64,000 nucleotides of DNA from Lantana camara (taxonomy: Eukaryota > Streptophyta > Magnoliopsida > Lamiales > Verbenaceae): contig CM074865.1 in assembly GCA_037501455.1 (NCBI GenBank), positions 38,422,501 to 38,486,500 on the forward strand, given 5' to 3'. The translations under genes were made by a program, and so were the position numbers. The notes under the pieces are model-generated. The model had not been told where the DNA came from and searched no databases. It saw only the letters and a list, made by a program, of their open reading frames with translations. Positions 35,920 to 47,789 of the stretch are shown here, in pieces (the first letter of the stretch is position 1; every line of letters starts with the position of its first letter).

Positions 35920-37378
35920 TTCATGTTTTCTTTGTTTCGCGTGCTTTCTTTTCCTTGACCTTTCCTTGACTCTTTTGAGTGTTTTGAAGTACTCGCATGA
36001 TTGAATTACACATATGCATGAATGATTTCTTGAATTTGGATTTCCTGATATATGCTTCATAGTCATTATGCAATACGTGGACCCTTAATTGTGCACATGG
36101 ACATATTGTTGATATAATATGACTTCAAAATCATGTCATGCACTTTCTTATCACTGCCGTGTGTTATACTTGGTTCATATTGAGTCGAGTCTCACTCGTG
36201 TCTTGTTTTTCTTGTCCAGAGAGTTCCCAAGATGGTGACGAGCCTGCTCAGTAGGGTTCGGGGAGCAGTTTACTTCCTTTTGGTTTGGTACAAGTGAGGA
36301 AATTGCTAGGATATATATATATCAAACCCTACAACCCTTTTATGTGAAGTTTGGCCAAAACGTATATTATATTTATACTTGGTTTGAAAATGTTAAATGT
36401 TTTCAATTAAAACCTGTTCCTGTCCTGTTTTGGCGAGAACCTGACACTTCCTGGGGCCCAGGGACCTGTGTATGGAGAGAACCGACAAAACATGGGCTGA
36501 CGGCCATCTCCTTGCATAGGTCCCACCTACTCGGACTTTCCGAACATTCACCAAGAGGTTTGGTGAATCGAAGGGGCTCCGGATCTATGGGATTCATGTA
36601 CCCATTGATCGTCCTATCCTGGGTGGTAAGGGCTAGCTACCCGAACCACCAACTCGGAGGAAAAAGGAGTAACTGTGCACCTGAATTGAATCCTGTATTA
36701 AGTGAAACCTAATCCTTGCATGATCACTTAACAATTTATCCTGTACACTAAAGCAGTAAGGTTGGAGAATGCTCACTAACCCAGCCACTGATCACTTTTC
36801 TGAAATAAACTTGATATTTATAATTCCATACAATAATATCCCGTGTTTTCTTTTGGTTCTTTGAAAACATAGTATGGAATTATGGCTTGCATGGACTTTA
36901 CTACTTTATATATATACTATTTATGCCTTTCACTCAGTCTTGTAGAGACTGACCCCTCCCTTCTTTGTCCCTTAGGTACTTCTTGGTGTAACTAGGCGGG
37001 AAATTGCATTAGCTTTTGTAATTTTGTGTCTAGCTCGAGTCACACTTATCCTGTATCACACACTTGATATTACTTATTTTGATATGTATTATCTTAAGGC
37101 TGTGTGGGCCAAATACTCTTGTTCTTTATTTTGTTATGTATCTCGACCTTATCAGATTGTACATTATGCTTGTTTAATATGATATGGCTTCTGTAACTCT
37201 TGATCATACTCTCATTTATTCCTGTTAGAGATTTGATATGTTGGTACAGGGTTAATCCCGCCTAGCTAGGGTCGGTGTCATGTCCCCGTTCGCTATGATT
37301 AGGCTTATATACGGACTCTATTCGTATATGAGCTTGGTCTTAGTGTGGGGGATGTGGGACCCACGCTAGGGTGTCACA
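35920..37378 (+). mobile_element. 3' LTR of E2, second part
   Basis: Resumes the LTR after copia C2 and its target duplication. It contains the mid-LTR landmark (TGCCGTGTG…TTGAGTCGAGTCTCAC, about 36159-36200) and ends GTGTGGGGGATGTGG…GGGTGTCACA at 37378. The right neighbour is pol sequence of another element, E1. Confidence 0.85.
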
Positions 37379-37453
37379 AATTGTATGCAAGTTCAGTAAG
37401 TGCGAGTGCTGGATTGACAGGGTTACTATTCTAGGCCACATTATCTCAAGTAA
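37379..37453 (+). pseudogene. Fragment of E1 pol (end of reverse transcriptase)
   Basis: The 75 nt encode FSKCECWIDRVTILGHIIS in one frame, matching the segment of Y after the RT palm (about 63310-63370). A one-base deletion near the left end shifts the frame. It is isolated between the end of E2 and solo LTR S1, and E1 pol resumes at 41106. The upstream half of E1 is not in the window to the left of E2, or was lost. Confidence 0.85.
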
Positions 37454-40400
37454 TGTAACATTCCGCTAGTCTGGCCGTACAGGCACGCGGTTCAAGAGTG
37501 ATATGTGCGCATTTAAATTATTTTAATTATGCTAATTACGTGTTTATTATATTATTTATGTGACTTATTTGAATTATATTTGAACTTTAATTGAATTATT
37601 TGAACGTTTTTACCTTTTTACGTCGTTTTTAATCCGTTTGAACTCGTTTTCATTTCTAACTTTTGTGTTTATGTGATATGTATGATTTATACGTGTTATG
37701 AATATGTTTTTATGTTCGTTGCATGATTTTGTGTTCGTTTGATACGACTTTCGAACCGTTTTATTTGTTAAGGGATTGAAGGGCCTAAGCGCACCTTGGG
37801 TTCTGAAGGGCGTAACTTGAACTCGGGAATTCGGATTAAAATTCTGGAAGAGGAGACGGACTCGTATCAAAGATGGAAGCTAGAGAACCCAACCTTGTAT
37901 TTTTTTCTAAGCCCGTTTGGACCCCGTATTTCGCCCGTATCGAGCCTCGCGTGCAATTCTGATCCTTCTTGACCATTTTGAGCATAACTTATTCATCCTC
38001 TGACCAAATTAACTAAAGTTTGAACCTAACTAACCCTAGTTAATCCCATTCTCAGCCCTTAACCTTCCCCATTTCATCCCATATCAGAAAGGAGAAGGAA
38101 AAAGGGATTTTTCCCCTGCTACCCGTCACTCTAAGAGAAGGAAGAGGAACAGTGTGCAATTTCCAAGTTTTGAGCTCAATACTCATCCGATCCGCCCCAA
38201 ATTTGAAAGGTTAGTCCATGATTGTATTATCTATCTTCTTATCTTTCATTTGATACTTTGTTTGCTCATTTTCATGGAGAGATGATCTTGTTTTGGCTAG
38301 CATGATGAATAGTTAGGTTACTTGATAAATTTGGAAGAATTCATGCCATACTTGCTTCAATCCTTGAATTTATGAATGATAAATGATCTCATGACATTAT
38401 TATGTGATAATATGATCTGAAATTTGGAGGAAATTTTCTGAATATTAGACCACCATTGTTGAACTTCCATGGAAATGTATGAAACTTGAAGATGAAGTTG
38501 ATTTATGATCTTTTGCTTGCAATCTCATTTCCTCTTCGTGAGCTACGTGTTTAGCTACTAATTTGCACTCATGTTGTTGCCTTTTCCTTGGCCTTTCGCT
38601 TCTTGAAGTTGCTACTGCGTTGCTGGAGTTGGAGAGGGCGAAACAGGGGCTGAAACTTCTTCATTTTTGGACTGTGCAGCGCGGTCGCGGGCGCGGCCAA
38701 TTCAGGTCGCGCCCATGACCTGATTTTCACCAACTTTCGGCTTGAAGAGGCTTGGAAGGCTGCTGGAGGAGGTGGTCATGGCCGCGACCACCAGAGAGCT
38801 ATGGCAGACCCCATTTTGATGAAGTTTCGAGTAGGTGCTGCTGCGTTGTTTTGTTTTTTGTTTCTTTCGTGTTTTGTTTGATTTTCTTGCTTCTTTCTTG
38901 TCTTTTATGCTTGTATAACTTGTTATATTATATGTTACGTGGATACTTGTGAATTAATTACATGAATTCGATGCTCATACGTGAAATATATGGCCCAATA
39001 TGTATTATATGCTCTTCAACGTGCATGCATGAATCAATGTGACGTTTGATTGTCTTTGGAGATATTTTCTTGCCTCGTTTGTGATATGCATGCAATATTA
39101 ACGTGATGAATTATGTGTTATATGTTGAATTATGAATTTATTATGTGAATTTGGTGCTCTTACATGCAATGCATGCCCTAATATGCGTTCTATATTCTTC
39201 AACGTGCTTGTATAGCTTGATATTTGTTTATGTGACTTCCATGTACTTGCATGTAGTTTCTTACTCTTTTTATAATGTGCATGCATCTCTAATGTATTAT
39301 ACAACGTGTTATGTATATTATGTGAGATTTGTGGAGTTATTTAACGTGAAATATGTGAATTATGATTTAATATGAGCTTACGTGACCTTCTATGTGCATG
39401 CATACATTAATATGATATCTCCTTGCCTTGCCTGATTTTTCCTTATTTCTTTCAGAGTGTGTATGCATGTCTAACATTTTATATGGCGTGACGTGCTTGT
39501 TATGTAATTTTTATGAATTCGTTTAGTGTGAAATATATGAGTTATGAATTAATATGATTCAATATGGCTTCAAATTATTTAATTGACATCTCATTGCATT
39601 CCTTATGCATCATTAGCATCCATATGCATATGCCGAGCGTCTAATTGGCACATTTCGAGTCTAAGGTTGTCTTTCGTTCTTTGTTTTGTCTTTAGGTTCG
39701 TTCCGTGGGTGACGAGGAGGCCTCTTAGAGGTGTTTTGGTCCATTTTGTGCGGTTTGGTCGACAAGGTGAGGTCTTCTTCTTTTAGTTAATACGACCTAC
39801 AACCCCTATATGTATTTTAAGCCCGCATGTGACTAACGTATATATATTTATGTAAATACGTGTTTGATTAGTATTTTGCGGGAAATGGCCCTTTTGCTAT
39901 GATATTGTTTGAAAAACATTTTTATATATACGTAACCTATTTTATGTTTGTTTGATTTGAAAAGGGTTGGTGTGTGTGAACGTTTTGGAAATAGCGAGTT
40001 ACGACTTTGAATTTGAAAGTCGAAAAATTATGAAATTTTGAAATTTATAAAACTATGCCTTATGAATTAATAAATGGGCCCAGAGAAGTGGTATGTGATT
40101 CTCGGGTCGGCCATGGGGTCACCGAGCTCTCTCATCAACACAACCCCAATTTGATGTAGGGAAATTCGCCCATCCTCGGGAGTTCGAGGAGAAGGTGATT
40201 TCTCGAGAACCGGCAGTTAACACCCGTCGGGGAGCGGGTAGGATTCCCCGACTCAAACTTTTGACTGGAGAACGGGGTTGAGGGAGCGCTTTGTCATCCC
40301 CAATCGGAGAAGGAGGATTGATTATGAATTTAGTATGTTTTCTATTTTGATTAAGCTATGAAAGGAGTTAGGTGGGTTTGAACTCGTTCTCGCCGAGTTA

Positions 40401-41100
40401 TTTTGATTTCGATTATGAATATGGTTCGGGAAACGGGAGAGGACTTATAATTTCTAAAATTGGTTGATTTTGGCCTTCGGCCCTAAACCTTTTTACTTAT
40501 ATGTATTATCACGGGATAAAACGCTTTAGAATGCAAAAACCACGTCCCGGTTAATGAACTTTCTAATTTGAATATCCATTGCTCTTACTTATATGTACGT
40601 ATGCGTGGGTTAGCCCCCTCACCAGTCTTTAGGACTGACCCCTCCTCGTTGTTTTCTTTTTCCTCCTTTTGTTTCTTTTGAGTTGCAGGTTCCAGTTTTG
40701 AGAAGTTTGTGCTAGGCGGCGGTCTTCTTTTGAGTTTTGGGTCGTTTAGAGAGTCTCATGCATTTCGTTTTAAGTTTATTTTATACTTTTGAGCTTGTGA
40801 AGGCATGTATATGATTATGAAATTAACTTGGAAATATTTGTTTATAACTTGATTCGCTTCATTTCTGTATATTCGGTTTTATTTTGAGTATGTTTGTAAA
40901 TATGTTTGAATCCTGGGCTTCCATATGCAGTATTTGTTTATTTTGCGCATTCTGATTTAGGGTCTAGACCGCCTAGCATAGGAGAGATTTTGTTTGTCTC
41001 CCGTTTATCGTAGTTTGGCACGTGTACGGAGTTCCCATTTCGTTACACGTGTTGGGCAATGGTGCGGGGGATGTAGTGCTCTACGCTCCGGGGTGCTACA
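37454..41100 (+). mobile_element. Solo Tekay LTR S1 (3647 bp) inside E1 pol
   Basis: Runs from TGTAACATTCCGC to GGGGTGCTACA and is flanked by an exact AGTAA duplication (37449-37453 and 41101-41105). There is no primer-binding site or polypurine tract beside it, and the interrupted pol reading resumes directly on both sides, so it is a solo LTR from recombination between the two LTRs of a former full element. A GC-rich palindromic block with GGTGGTC…GACCACC is at 38771-38792. Confidence 0.95.
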
Positions 41101-41105
41101 AGTAA

Positions 41106-43273
41106 GGGTCTTGACGTGGATCCTTCGAAGATTGAGACACTCTTACAGTGACAAAGTCCGAAGAATACCTCAGAGGTAAGAAGTTTCTTGGGTTTGGCAG
41201 GCTATTATAGGAGATTCGTGCAGGACTTTTCGAAGATTGCTATCCCTCTGACCCCATTGACTAAGAAAGAGGCTAAGTTTGAGTGGGATGAGGTGTGTGA
41301 AGCGAGTTTCCATCTCTTGAAGGAGAAGTTGACGACTGCACCAGTTTTAGCACTTCCCGAAGGCACTGAAGGGTATACAGTTTATACGGATGCCTCGAAG
41401 GAGGGTTTGGGTTGTGTTCTAATGTAGAATGGAAAAGTAATTGCCTACGTCTTGAGGAAGTCGAAGGAGCATGAACAGAACTATCCCACTCACGATCTCG
41501 AATTAGCAGCGGTGATCTTTGCTTTGGGTAAGAGGAGACACTATCTCTACGGAGTTTCCTTCGAGATCTTTTCCGACCACAAGAGTCTCCAGTATTTGTT
41601 CTCTCAGAAGGAGTTGAATAAGAGACAACGGCGTTGGATGGAATTCCTCGAGGATTATGAGTGTACAATCCGATACCATTCCGGCAAAGCCAACGTGTTC
41701 GCGGATGCGCTTAGTAGGAAGGCTAGCGTATTGAATCTGGAAGTGGATATTGAGGATGAGTTAGAGCCAATCAAGTTAAAGGCTCGTATTTCTAATATTT
41801 CGATTCAACCAGATCTTCAGTAGAGATTGTTTGAGGCTCAGAGAACTGACCCCGAGGTTCAAAGATTGATTGAGAAGGCTAGGGCTGATCCAGAGTGTCC
41901 ATTTGGGCTTGATGATACCGGGCTTCTAAGGTTCAAGAATAGGGTTGTCGTACCCGAAGAGTTGAAACGGGTTATTCTTGAAGAGGCTCACCTGTCAGCT
42001 TATTCGATACATCCCGGAGAGAACAAGATGTACAAGGATCTTAAGTAATATTATTGGTGGAATGGACTGAAGAGGGATGTGATCAACTTCGTGAACCATT
42101 GCATAACCTGCCAGGTGGTGAAGGCAGAACACTAAAAGGCGTCAGGGCTACTTCAGCCGTTGCCTATTCTGGAATGGAAGTGGCAGTAGATAGCTATGGA
42201 CTTTGTCTTGGGATTGCCAAAATTGAAAGGTGGTCTTGATGGAATTTGGGTAATCGTGGATCGATTAACAAAGTCAGCTCATTTTCTTGTCATCCGGATG
42301 TCCGACAAAGTAAGTAAGCTAGCCAAGAAGTACTGTGATGAAATTGTTAGACTTCATGGAGTACCGGTTAGTATCGTGTCGGATAGAGATCCAAGGTTTA
42401 CTTCAAGGTTTTGGCAAGAACTTTAGAATAATTTGGGGTCGATACTTCAATTTAGCACAACTTTCCATCCTCAGACAGATAGAGAGTCAGAAAGGTTGAT
42501 CAAGTATTTGGAGGATATGTTGAGAGCGTGTAATTTGGACTTTCAGAGCTCGTGAAATGAGCAGTGCTATTAATCGAGTTCGCTTACAACAATAGCTACC
42601 AAGCCTCGATAGAGATGGCACCTTATGAAGCTCTTTATAGCCGGAAGGGTAGGTCTCCGTCGTTCTTCGACTTGGAAGAGCGGAATTGGACCCAACAAAA
42701 GGGCGTGAAAAGAGGGGGGAAGAAGGAAAACCCTCTAAAGCCGTTCAGGATGCAATTGATAAGGTCCAACTGATAAGACAACATATGAAGGCAGCTCAGG
42801 ATCATCAAAAGAGCTATGCGGACCTTCGAAGAAAAAGTCTTGAGTTTGAGGTTGGAGATAGGGTCTTTTTAAAGGCTTCTCCAAGAAAGGGGTTTGCAAG
42901 GATTGGTCGAGGAGGGAAATTGAACCCTCGGTACTTAGGTCCGTTTGAGATTTTAGAGAAGATCGGGGATACAACCTACCGTTTGGATTTACCTTCGAGT
43001 TTGACTGGGATTCACAACGTATTTCATGTATCTAAACTTCGAAAGAATAGCCGGATGAATCAAAGATTCTGCCTGTTGAAGAAGAGGAACTTGAGCCTAA
43101 TCTTACCTTTGTTCAGAAACCGATTAAGATATTGGATCGAAAGTTTCAGGAACTCAGAAATCAGCGTATTCCACTAGTTAAAGTCTTGTGGAGAAGTGAT
43201 AAGACGGAAGAAGCTACATGGGAAACGAAGAAGAAGATGAAGAGGTTTCATCCCGAATTGTTTCCGGGCGAGC
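41106..43273 (+). pseudogene. Decayed pol of Tekay element E1 (RNase H, integrase, chromodomain)
   Basis: Continues the fragment at 37379. Domains: the RT-RNase H connection (41188 on, [15 protein letters not shown]); RNase H with [10 protein letters not shown] near 41385 and DHKSLQYLF near 41575; the integrase HHCC region (41950-42110); the catalytic core (42196 on, MDFVLGLPK, later SDRDPRFTS); and the GPFEILEKIG and chromodomain-like tail with LVKVLWRSDKTEEATWE (about 43165-43225). Stops at 41425, 41821, 42046, 42133, 42186 and 42424, plus frameshifts after 42550 and near 43050, kill it. Several stops fit C-to-T or G-to-A changes of CAG, CAA or TGG codons. Confidence 0.93.
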
Positions 43274-43276
43274 AGC

Positions 43277-43311
43277 GAATCCGAGGACGGATTCTTTTAA
43301 CGGGGAGAGGT
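43277..43311 (+). promoter_or_regulatory. Polypurine tract and upstream hairpin of E1
   Basis: A perfect 7-bp hairpin (GAATCCG, loop AGGA, CGGATTC; 43277-43294), then TTTTAA and the purine tract CGGGGAGAGG at the LTR start (43312). Confidence 0.8.
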
Positions 43312-44824
43312 TGTATCGCCCCGACTTTCCGGCCGTATAGGTATGACGTATATGTTTACGTAAGTGCGCATTTCATTATTTAATTATGTTATTATTTATT
43401 TGTTATTTTGTTAATCTTTTAAGTACTTGAATATTTGTTATAAATTATTGCATTTTTGAACGTATAAATATACTTGATTATGAATACGTGTCGTTTGCAT
43501 TCGATTTGATTTCCGATTTTCGTGGAAACTTGTTATGCATGAGTTATGTGTGTTATGAAAGTGTTTTAATGCTCGACGCTTGATTTCGAACTTGTTTGAC
43601 TTGGTTTCGGATTTATTTTGTTTAACGGAACCAAAAAAGGGGTTAAAGGGCATTTAGCGCACCTTAGGTTCTGGGCGTCATAACATGAGCTCGGGAATTC
43701 GGATTTGAACTCCGTCACCTCCACCGGACTCGTATCGAAGATTTGGGTTCAATGGAATAAGCCTTATATTTTTGTAAGCCCGTTTGGACCTCCAAAATTC
43801 AACCAAGACAAGCTTCGTCCGTAGATTTACCACCCTTAGCCATTTTAACCATAGTTTACTCATACTTAACCAAATTAACCAATGTTGGCCCCACTTAACC
43901 CCAACTTAACCCCCTATGTGATTCTCTAACCCCCATTTCGAGCCATACTTAAAGAAAGGAGGAAAAGCTCAGCCAAAGTCAACAGACAAACTCTTCTCCC
44001 GCCACTATTCATCTCTTCACCATTTTGAGCTCATAACCTCTTCAAACTTCATCCAATCTGAAAGTTAAGCATGTATTTGTGATCACCACTTCCTTGTGGT
44101 CATTTGAAGCTATAGTTTGCATGTTTTCATGGAGGTTTGAGCTAGGTTTGATGAATTGAATGAATAGTTGGGTTTATGACTTGATTTCTTCATCACATGC
44201 ATTCCTTGAGCCTTTTGTTGATTTAAAGCTTGTTAGTTGATCACTCTTGCCTCCTTATTGAATTTATGAACTCATTTTCCATGGTAATTGAGTATTGAAT
44301 GATTTGCCATTAATGGGGTTTGAATTTCTTGAAGTTCAAGATGCTTGAATGATCATCCTTTGCTTTGCTTTCCTTCTCGATTGATACATGTTGGTTATGT
44401 GATGAATTGCCATGTTTTAAGCTTCATTTTCATGCCTTAAGTGTTGCCTAAGAGCTGCTTTGGAGCTACCCTGTTTTTACGCTTTTCCCTCGTAGAAACA
44501 GAGCCCTGCTCTGTTATTCATTTTCAAGTACAAAGCTCGATACGACCGTGTCATGATTGCCTTGAATATGGACACAGCCATGTTGATCTCTCGGAACTCG
44601 AATTTTATTTTTCAAAATTCGGACACGGCCGTGTCCATTTACAAAGAAAACCTGACACGGCCGTGTTGAACTTTCGAACCTGGGATTTTTATTTTCCAAA
44701 ATTCGGACGCGGCCGTGTCTAATCCTTTTGAAAATGTAACACGGCCGAGTTACACTAGTTGGCAGCCTCGAGGTATTCTTTCATTGCTTCTCGTTGTTTT
44801 CCCGCTTCATTTTTTACCTATATA
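43312..44824 (+). mobile_element. 3' LTR of E1, first part
   Basis: Starts TGTATCGCCCCGACT after the polypurine tract and follows the Tekay LTR pattern (GGGAATTCGGATTTGAACTC near 43690). It is interrupted by TRIM2 at 44825. Between TRIM2 and copia C3 only a sliver of this LTR remains (45748-45757, CAACTTGAAC). The LTR resumes at 55286. Confidence 0.9.
44541..44753. repeat. Array of GACACGGCCGTGTC-type palindromes in LTR E1
   Basis: Six units lie near 44541, 44571, 44621, 44653, 44705 and 44736. The best is a perfect 16-bp palindrome GGACACGGCCGTGTCC at 44621-44636; another is GTAACACGGCCGAGTTAC. The centre CGGCCG is shared with the E2 array, while the flanking arms differ (ACAC here, AAAC there). 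Confidence 0.8.
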
Positions 44825-45742
44825 TGTGATACCCCTGTCCCACATCGGGAAAGTATGAGAGTTAAGTTCAGTTTATAAGTTAAAGAGTCCAAGTATAACA
44901 AATGGATATCCCTTTTGGGCAGTGGTTTAGGCCCAATTTCAGGTTATACTCAGTGGGTTTGGAGAGTTGTGCTCGCGTCCAACGGGCCCGTGGACCCGGG
45001 GCGTGACAGATGGTATCAGAGCCGCTCGTTAGCCGCAGGAGCTAAGTGCTATACGGGGCAAAGTGCTACATGTGTGGGAGCCACCTCTTGAGCCCATCGG
45101 AGCCACCTCTAGAGTCCCAACGCAGACGAGTCGGTCATGGGCTATATGTCATGCCGCGACGAGGACGTCGCGATTCTGAAGGAGGGGTGATTGTGATACC
45201 CCTGTCCCACATCGGGAAAGTATGAGAGTTAAGTTCAGTTTATAAGTTAAAGAGTCCAAGTATAACAAATGGATATCCCTTTTGGGCAGTGGTTTAGGCC
45301 CAATTTCAGGTTATACTCAGTGGGTTTGGAGACTTGTGCTCGCGTCCAATGGGCCCGTGGACCCGGGGCGTGACAGATGGTATCAGAGCCGCTCGTTAGC
45401 CGCAGGAGCTAAGTGCTATACGGGGCAAAGTGCTACATGTGTGGGAGCCACCGCTTCAGCCCGTAGGAGCCCCCTCTAGAGTCCCAACGCAGACAAGTCG
45501 GTCATGGGCTATATGTCATGCCGCGACGAGGACGTCGCGATTCTGAAGGAGGGGTGATTGTGATACCCCTGTCCCACATCGGGAAAGTATGAGAGTTAAG
45601 TTCAGTTTATAAGTTAAAGAGTCCAAGTATAACAAATGGATATCCCTTTTGGGCAGTGGTTTAGGCCCAATTTCAGGTTATACTCAGTGGGGTTGGAGAC
45701 TTGTGCTCGCGTCCAACGGGCCCGTGGACCCGGGGCGTGACA
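44825..45742 (+). mobile_element. TRIM2, tandem form with three LTRs
   Basis: Three 184-bp LTRs (44825-45008, 45192-45375, 45559-45742), each from TGTGATACCCC to GGCGTGACA, alternate with two 183-bp interiors. Each interior starts GA then TGGTATCAGAGCC (primer-binding site) and ends in GAAGGAGGGGTGAT (polypurine tract). The exact 5-bp duplication ATATA flanks the whole array (44820-44824, 45743-45747), so it is one insertion that gained a repeat by unequal recombination or inserted as a tandem. It has no coding capacity. Confidence 0.93.
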
Positions 45743-45757
45743 ATATACAACTTGAAC

Positions 45758-46466
45758 TGTTGGAAAACACGAATCAGAAAGCAGCGGAATTTAAAAAATT
45801 TTTCCAACAAAAGGACCTTGAACTCGCAATCGTGTAACCAAATTCGTAAAGATAGAAAACTTACTTTTCTTTTATTCTTTCTTGAAGCGTTTCAAGCCAC
45901 CCAAGAACGCTCTTCTCGCGGCTTGATCCCCTCTCCTTGGTAAAGCTCGAACCTTCAAACTTCTAACTTGAAGTCTCTAGAGAAAGTCCACCAACTTGAT
46001 CACAATCTAACTAGTAAGGATGCTAGTTCTCTAGTTAGTGTTTAGGCTTAACCTAGGGTTTAATTTAAACTTGGAGAAAGGAAGGTGTTCAACACATGAA
46101 CCAAGAATTGTCAATTAGCTCTAAAGGGGAGCATGAGCTCCCCTATATATAGGAAAGGGGAGGGGCGGCCGAACCTAGTCCTAATGGACAAAGGATTTGG
46201 TCCCTCTCTCTCCTATTACTTGATCATCAAGTATTTTCCAACTTTGACTTTGAATTCTAATTCTAGTCAACTTTTAAGAGAGCTAAAAATATCCAAACTA
46301 TTTTTGGATAATTTTATACTTTATTTATTATAAAAATAAATAACTTATTTTATCTAATTAATTAATTCATAATTAATTAACTAGATTATTTTCTCCAAAA
46401 TTAGACTTTCTTTTTAATTCAAAATTAAACCAAAGTCTATTAAATAATTAACTAATTAATTATTTA

Positions 46467-46499
<33 letters not shown>

Positions 46500-47715
46500 T
46501 CACGTGTGTGACACGTGTCACAAGGACACGTGTCACTCACGTGACCCACACGTGTGGCTTCACACGTGTGGAACCCTTTCGGCCCGATTAACTCGTTTAA
46601 TCATTTTCAAGCCTCAACTCATGTAACCAAGTTGTTGTGTGTGACCCTCTAGGTTCTCAATTCAATTAGCAGTGACCCTAATTAATTAATTCACTAATTA
46701 ATTAATCAGTCCACAGATTAAACGACCATAGTCTAGCAACAGGTGTTTAACCCCTAGCTGAATTGGAATGTTCGGATTCGACAGAACCTTTAAGTCATTG
46801 ATTCATGTGAGATACAATCCTCCTACTCACTATCTCTCAACCAAGATCTAGGGCAAGGGAATAATCAGAACCCTAATAATCTGGTCTTAAAGCTAAGTGC
46901 ATTTCATATCCATTTGATCTCAATCCAAGAAACCCTTTTCTTGATATCTTGATCTACTGCCTTGGCCAAGGACTCCATATGGCATATGAATGACTTACAC
47001 AATAAGAGATCACCTTGCATATGCAAGTGTAGGTCCTTTCTTGATTCTCATTCACTTTCATGAATCACTTGTGCAGCCCCAGCATAGGCCTTGAATCAGT
47101 TGTCTAAGGCGACACCCTTTAAAGCTTATACCTAAGACTACAGAGTTAACTCATAAAGTGACAAGGAACCTCAAGTCTAAGGATCAATTAATCACATCAA
47201 TGACTCGTGAGATATTTCCTAATCTGGAAGTTTCCATTTCCTGAAATAGAAACTTCCTTTCCCATTTAGGAATGTTCTCACACGGGGCACCTCAGTGAAC
47301 TTACTTATTAAAGTAAGCACCCTCATGTATCACGCACGTATCAACTATACACTTTGCACCTCCATGAAACAAGGTGGTCCTTCTTAAGGGCGTGATCCCA
47401 CAAGCAAGCCTTAGAGGAGTCAAGTTGACACTCCCACTGTCTGTAGGACTCATCGGCTTGGAGTATTTTACTAATCATGACTTATGTGATATAGGGCTCG
47501 TTTCATGAACCATTTCACCTAAATGGTAGAGTCCTAAAGTCATCAGGATTAGGGGAGTTCTCATACATGCACAGCTAAAGTAAACGCATACCAAACAAGA
47601 GCATATAAAGAAGTGTTGCCTAAATTCGTTATTTCATTCAAAGATTGTCTGTGATACCAGGAAAGTCCCAAAACGGATTATGACTAATCGGCTTTCTAGG
47701 GCACTATTCCTAACA
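45758..47715 (-). mobile_element. 3' LTR of copia C3 (1958 bp)
   Basis: Minus strand TGTTAGGAATAGTGCCC at 47715 to CCAACA at 45758, with the polypurine tract AAGTGGGAGAT just inside at 47716-47726. CACGTG cluster at 46501-46570, next to a short (TA)n tract at 46468-46498. Confidence 0.92.
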
Positions 47716-47789
47716 ATCTCCCACTTGCCCGTAAAAGCCATTTAGGTACTCTAAGTCCCATCTTCTCAAGATGACTTTGAGAGCCTATT

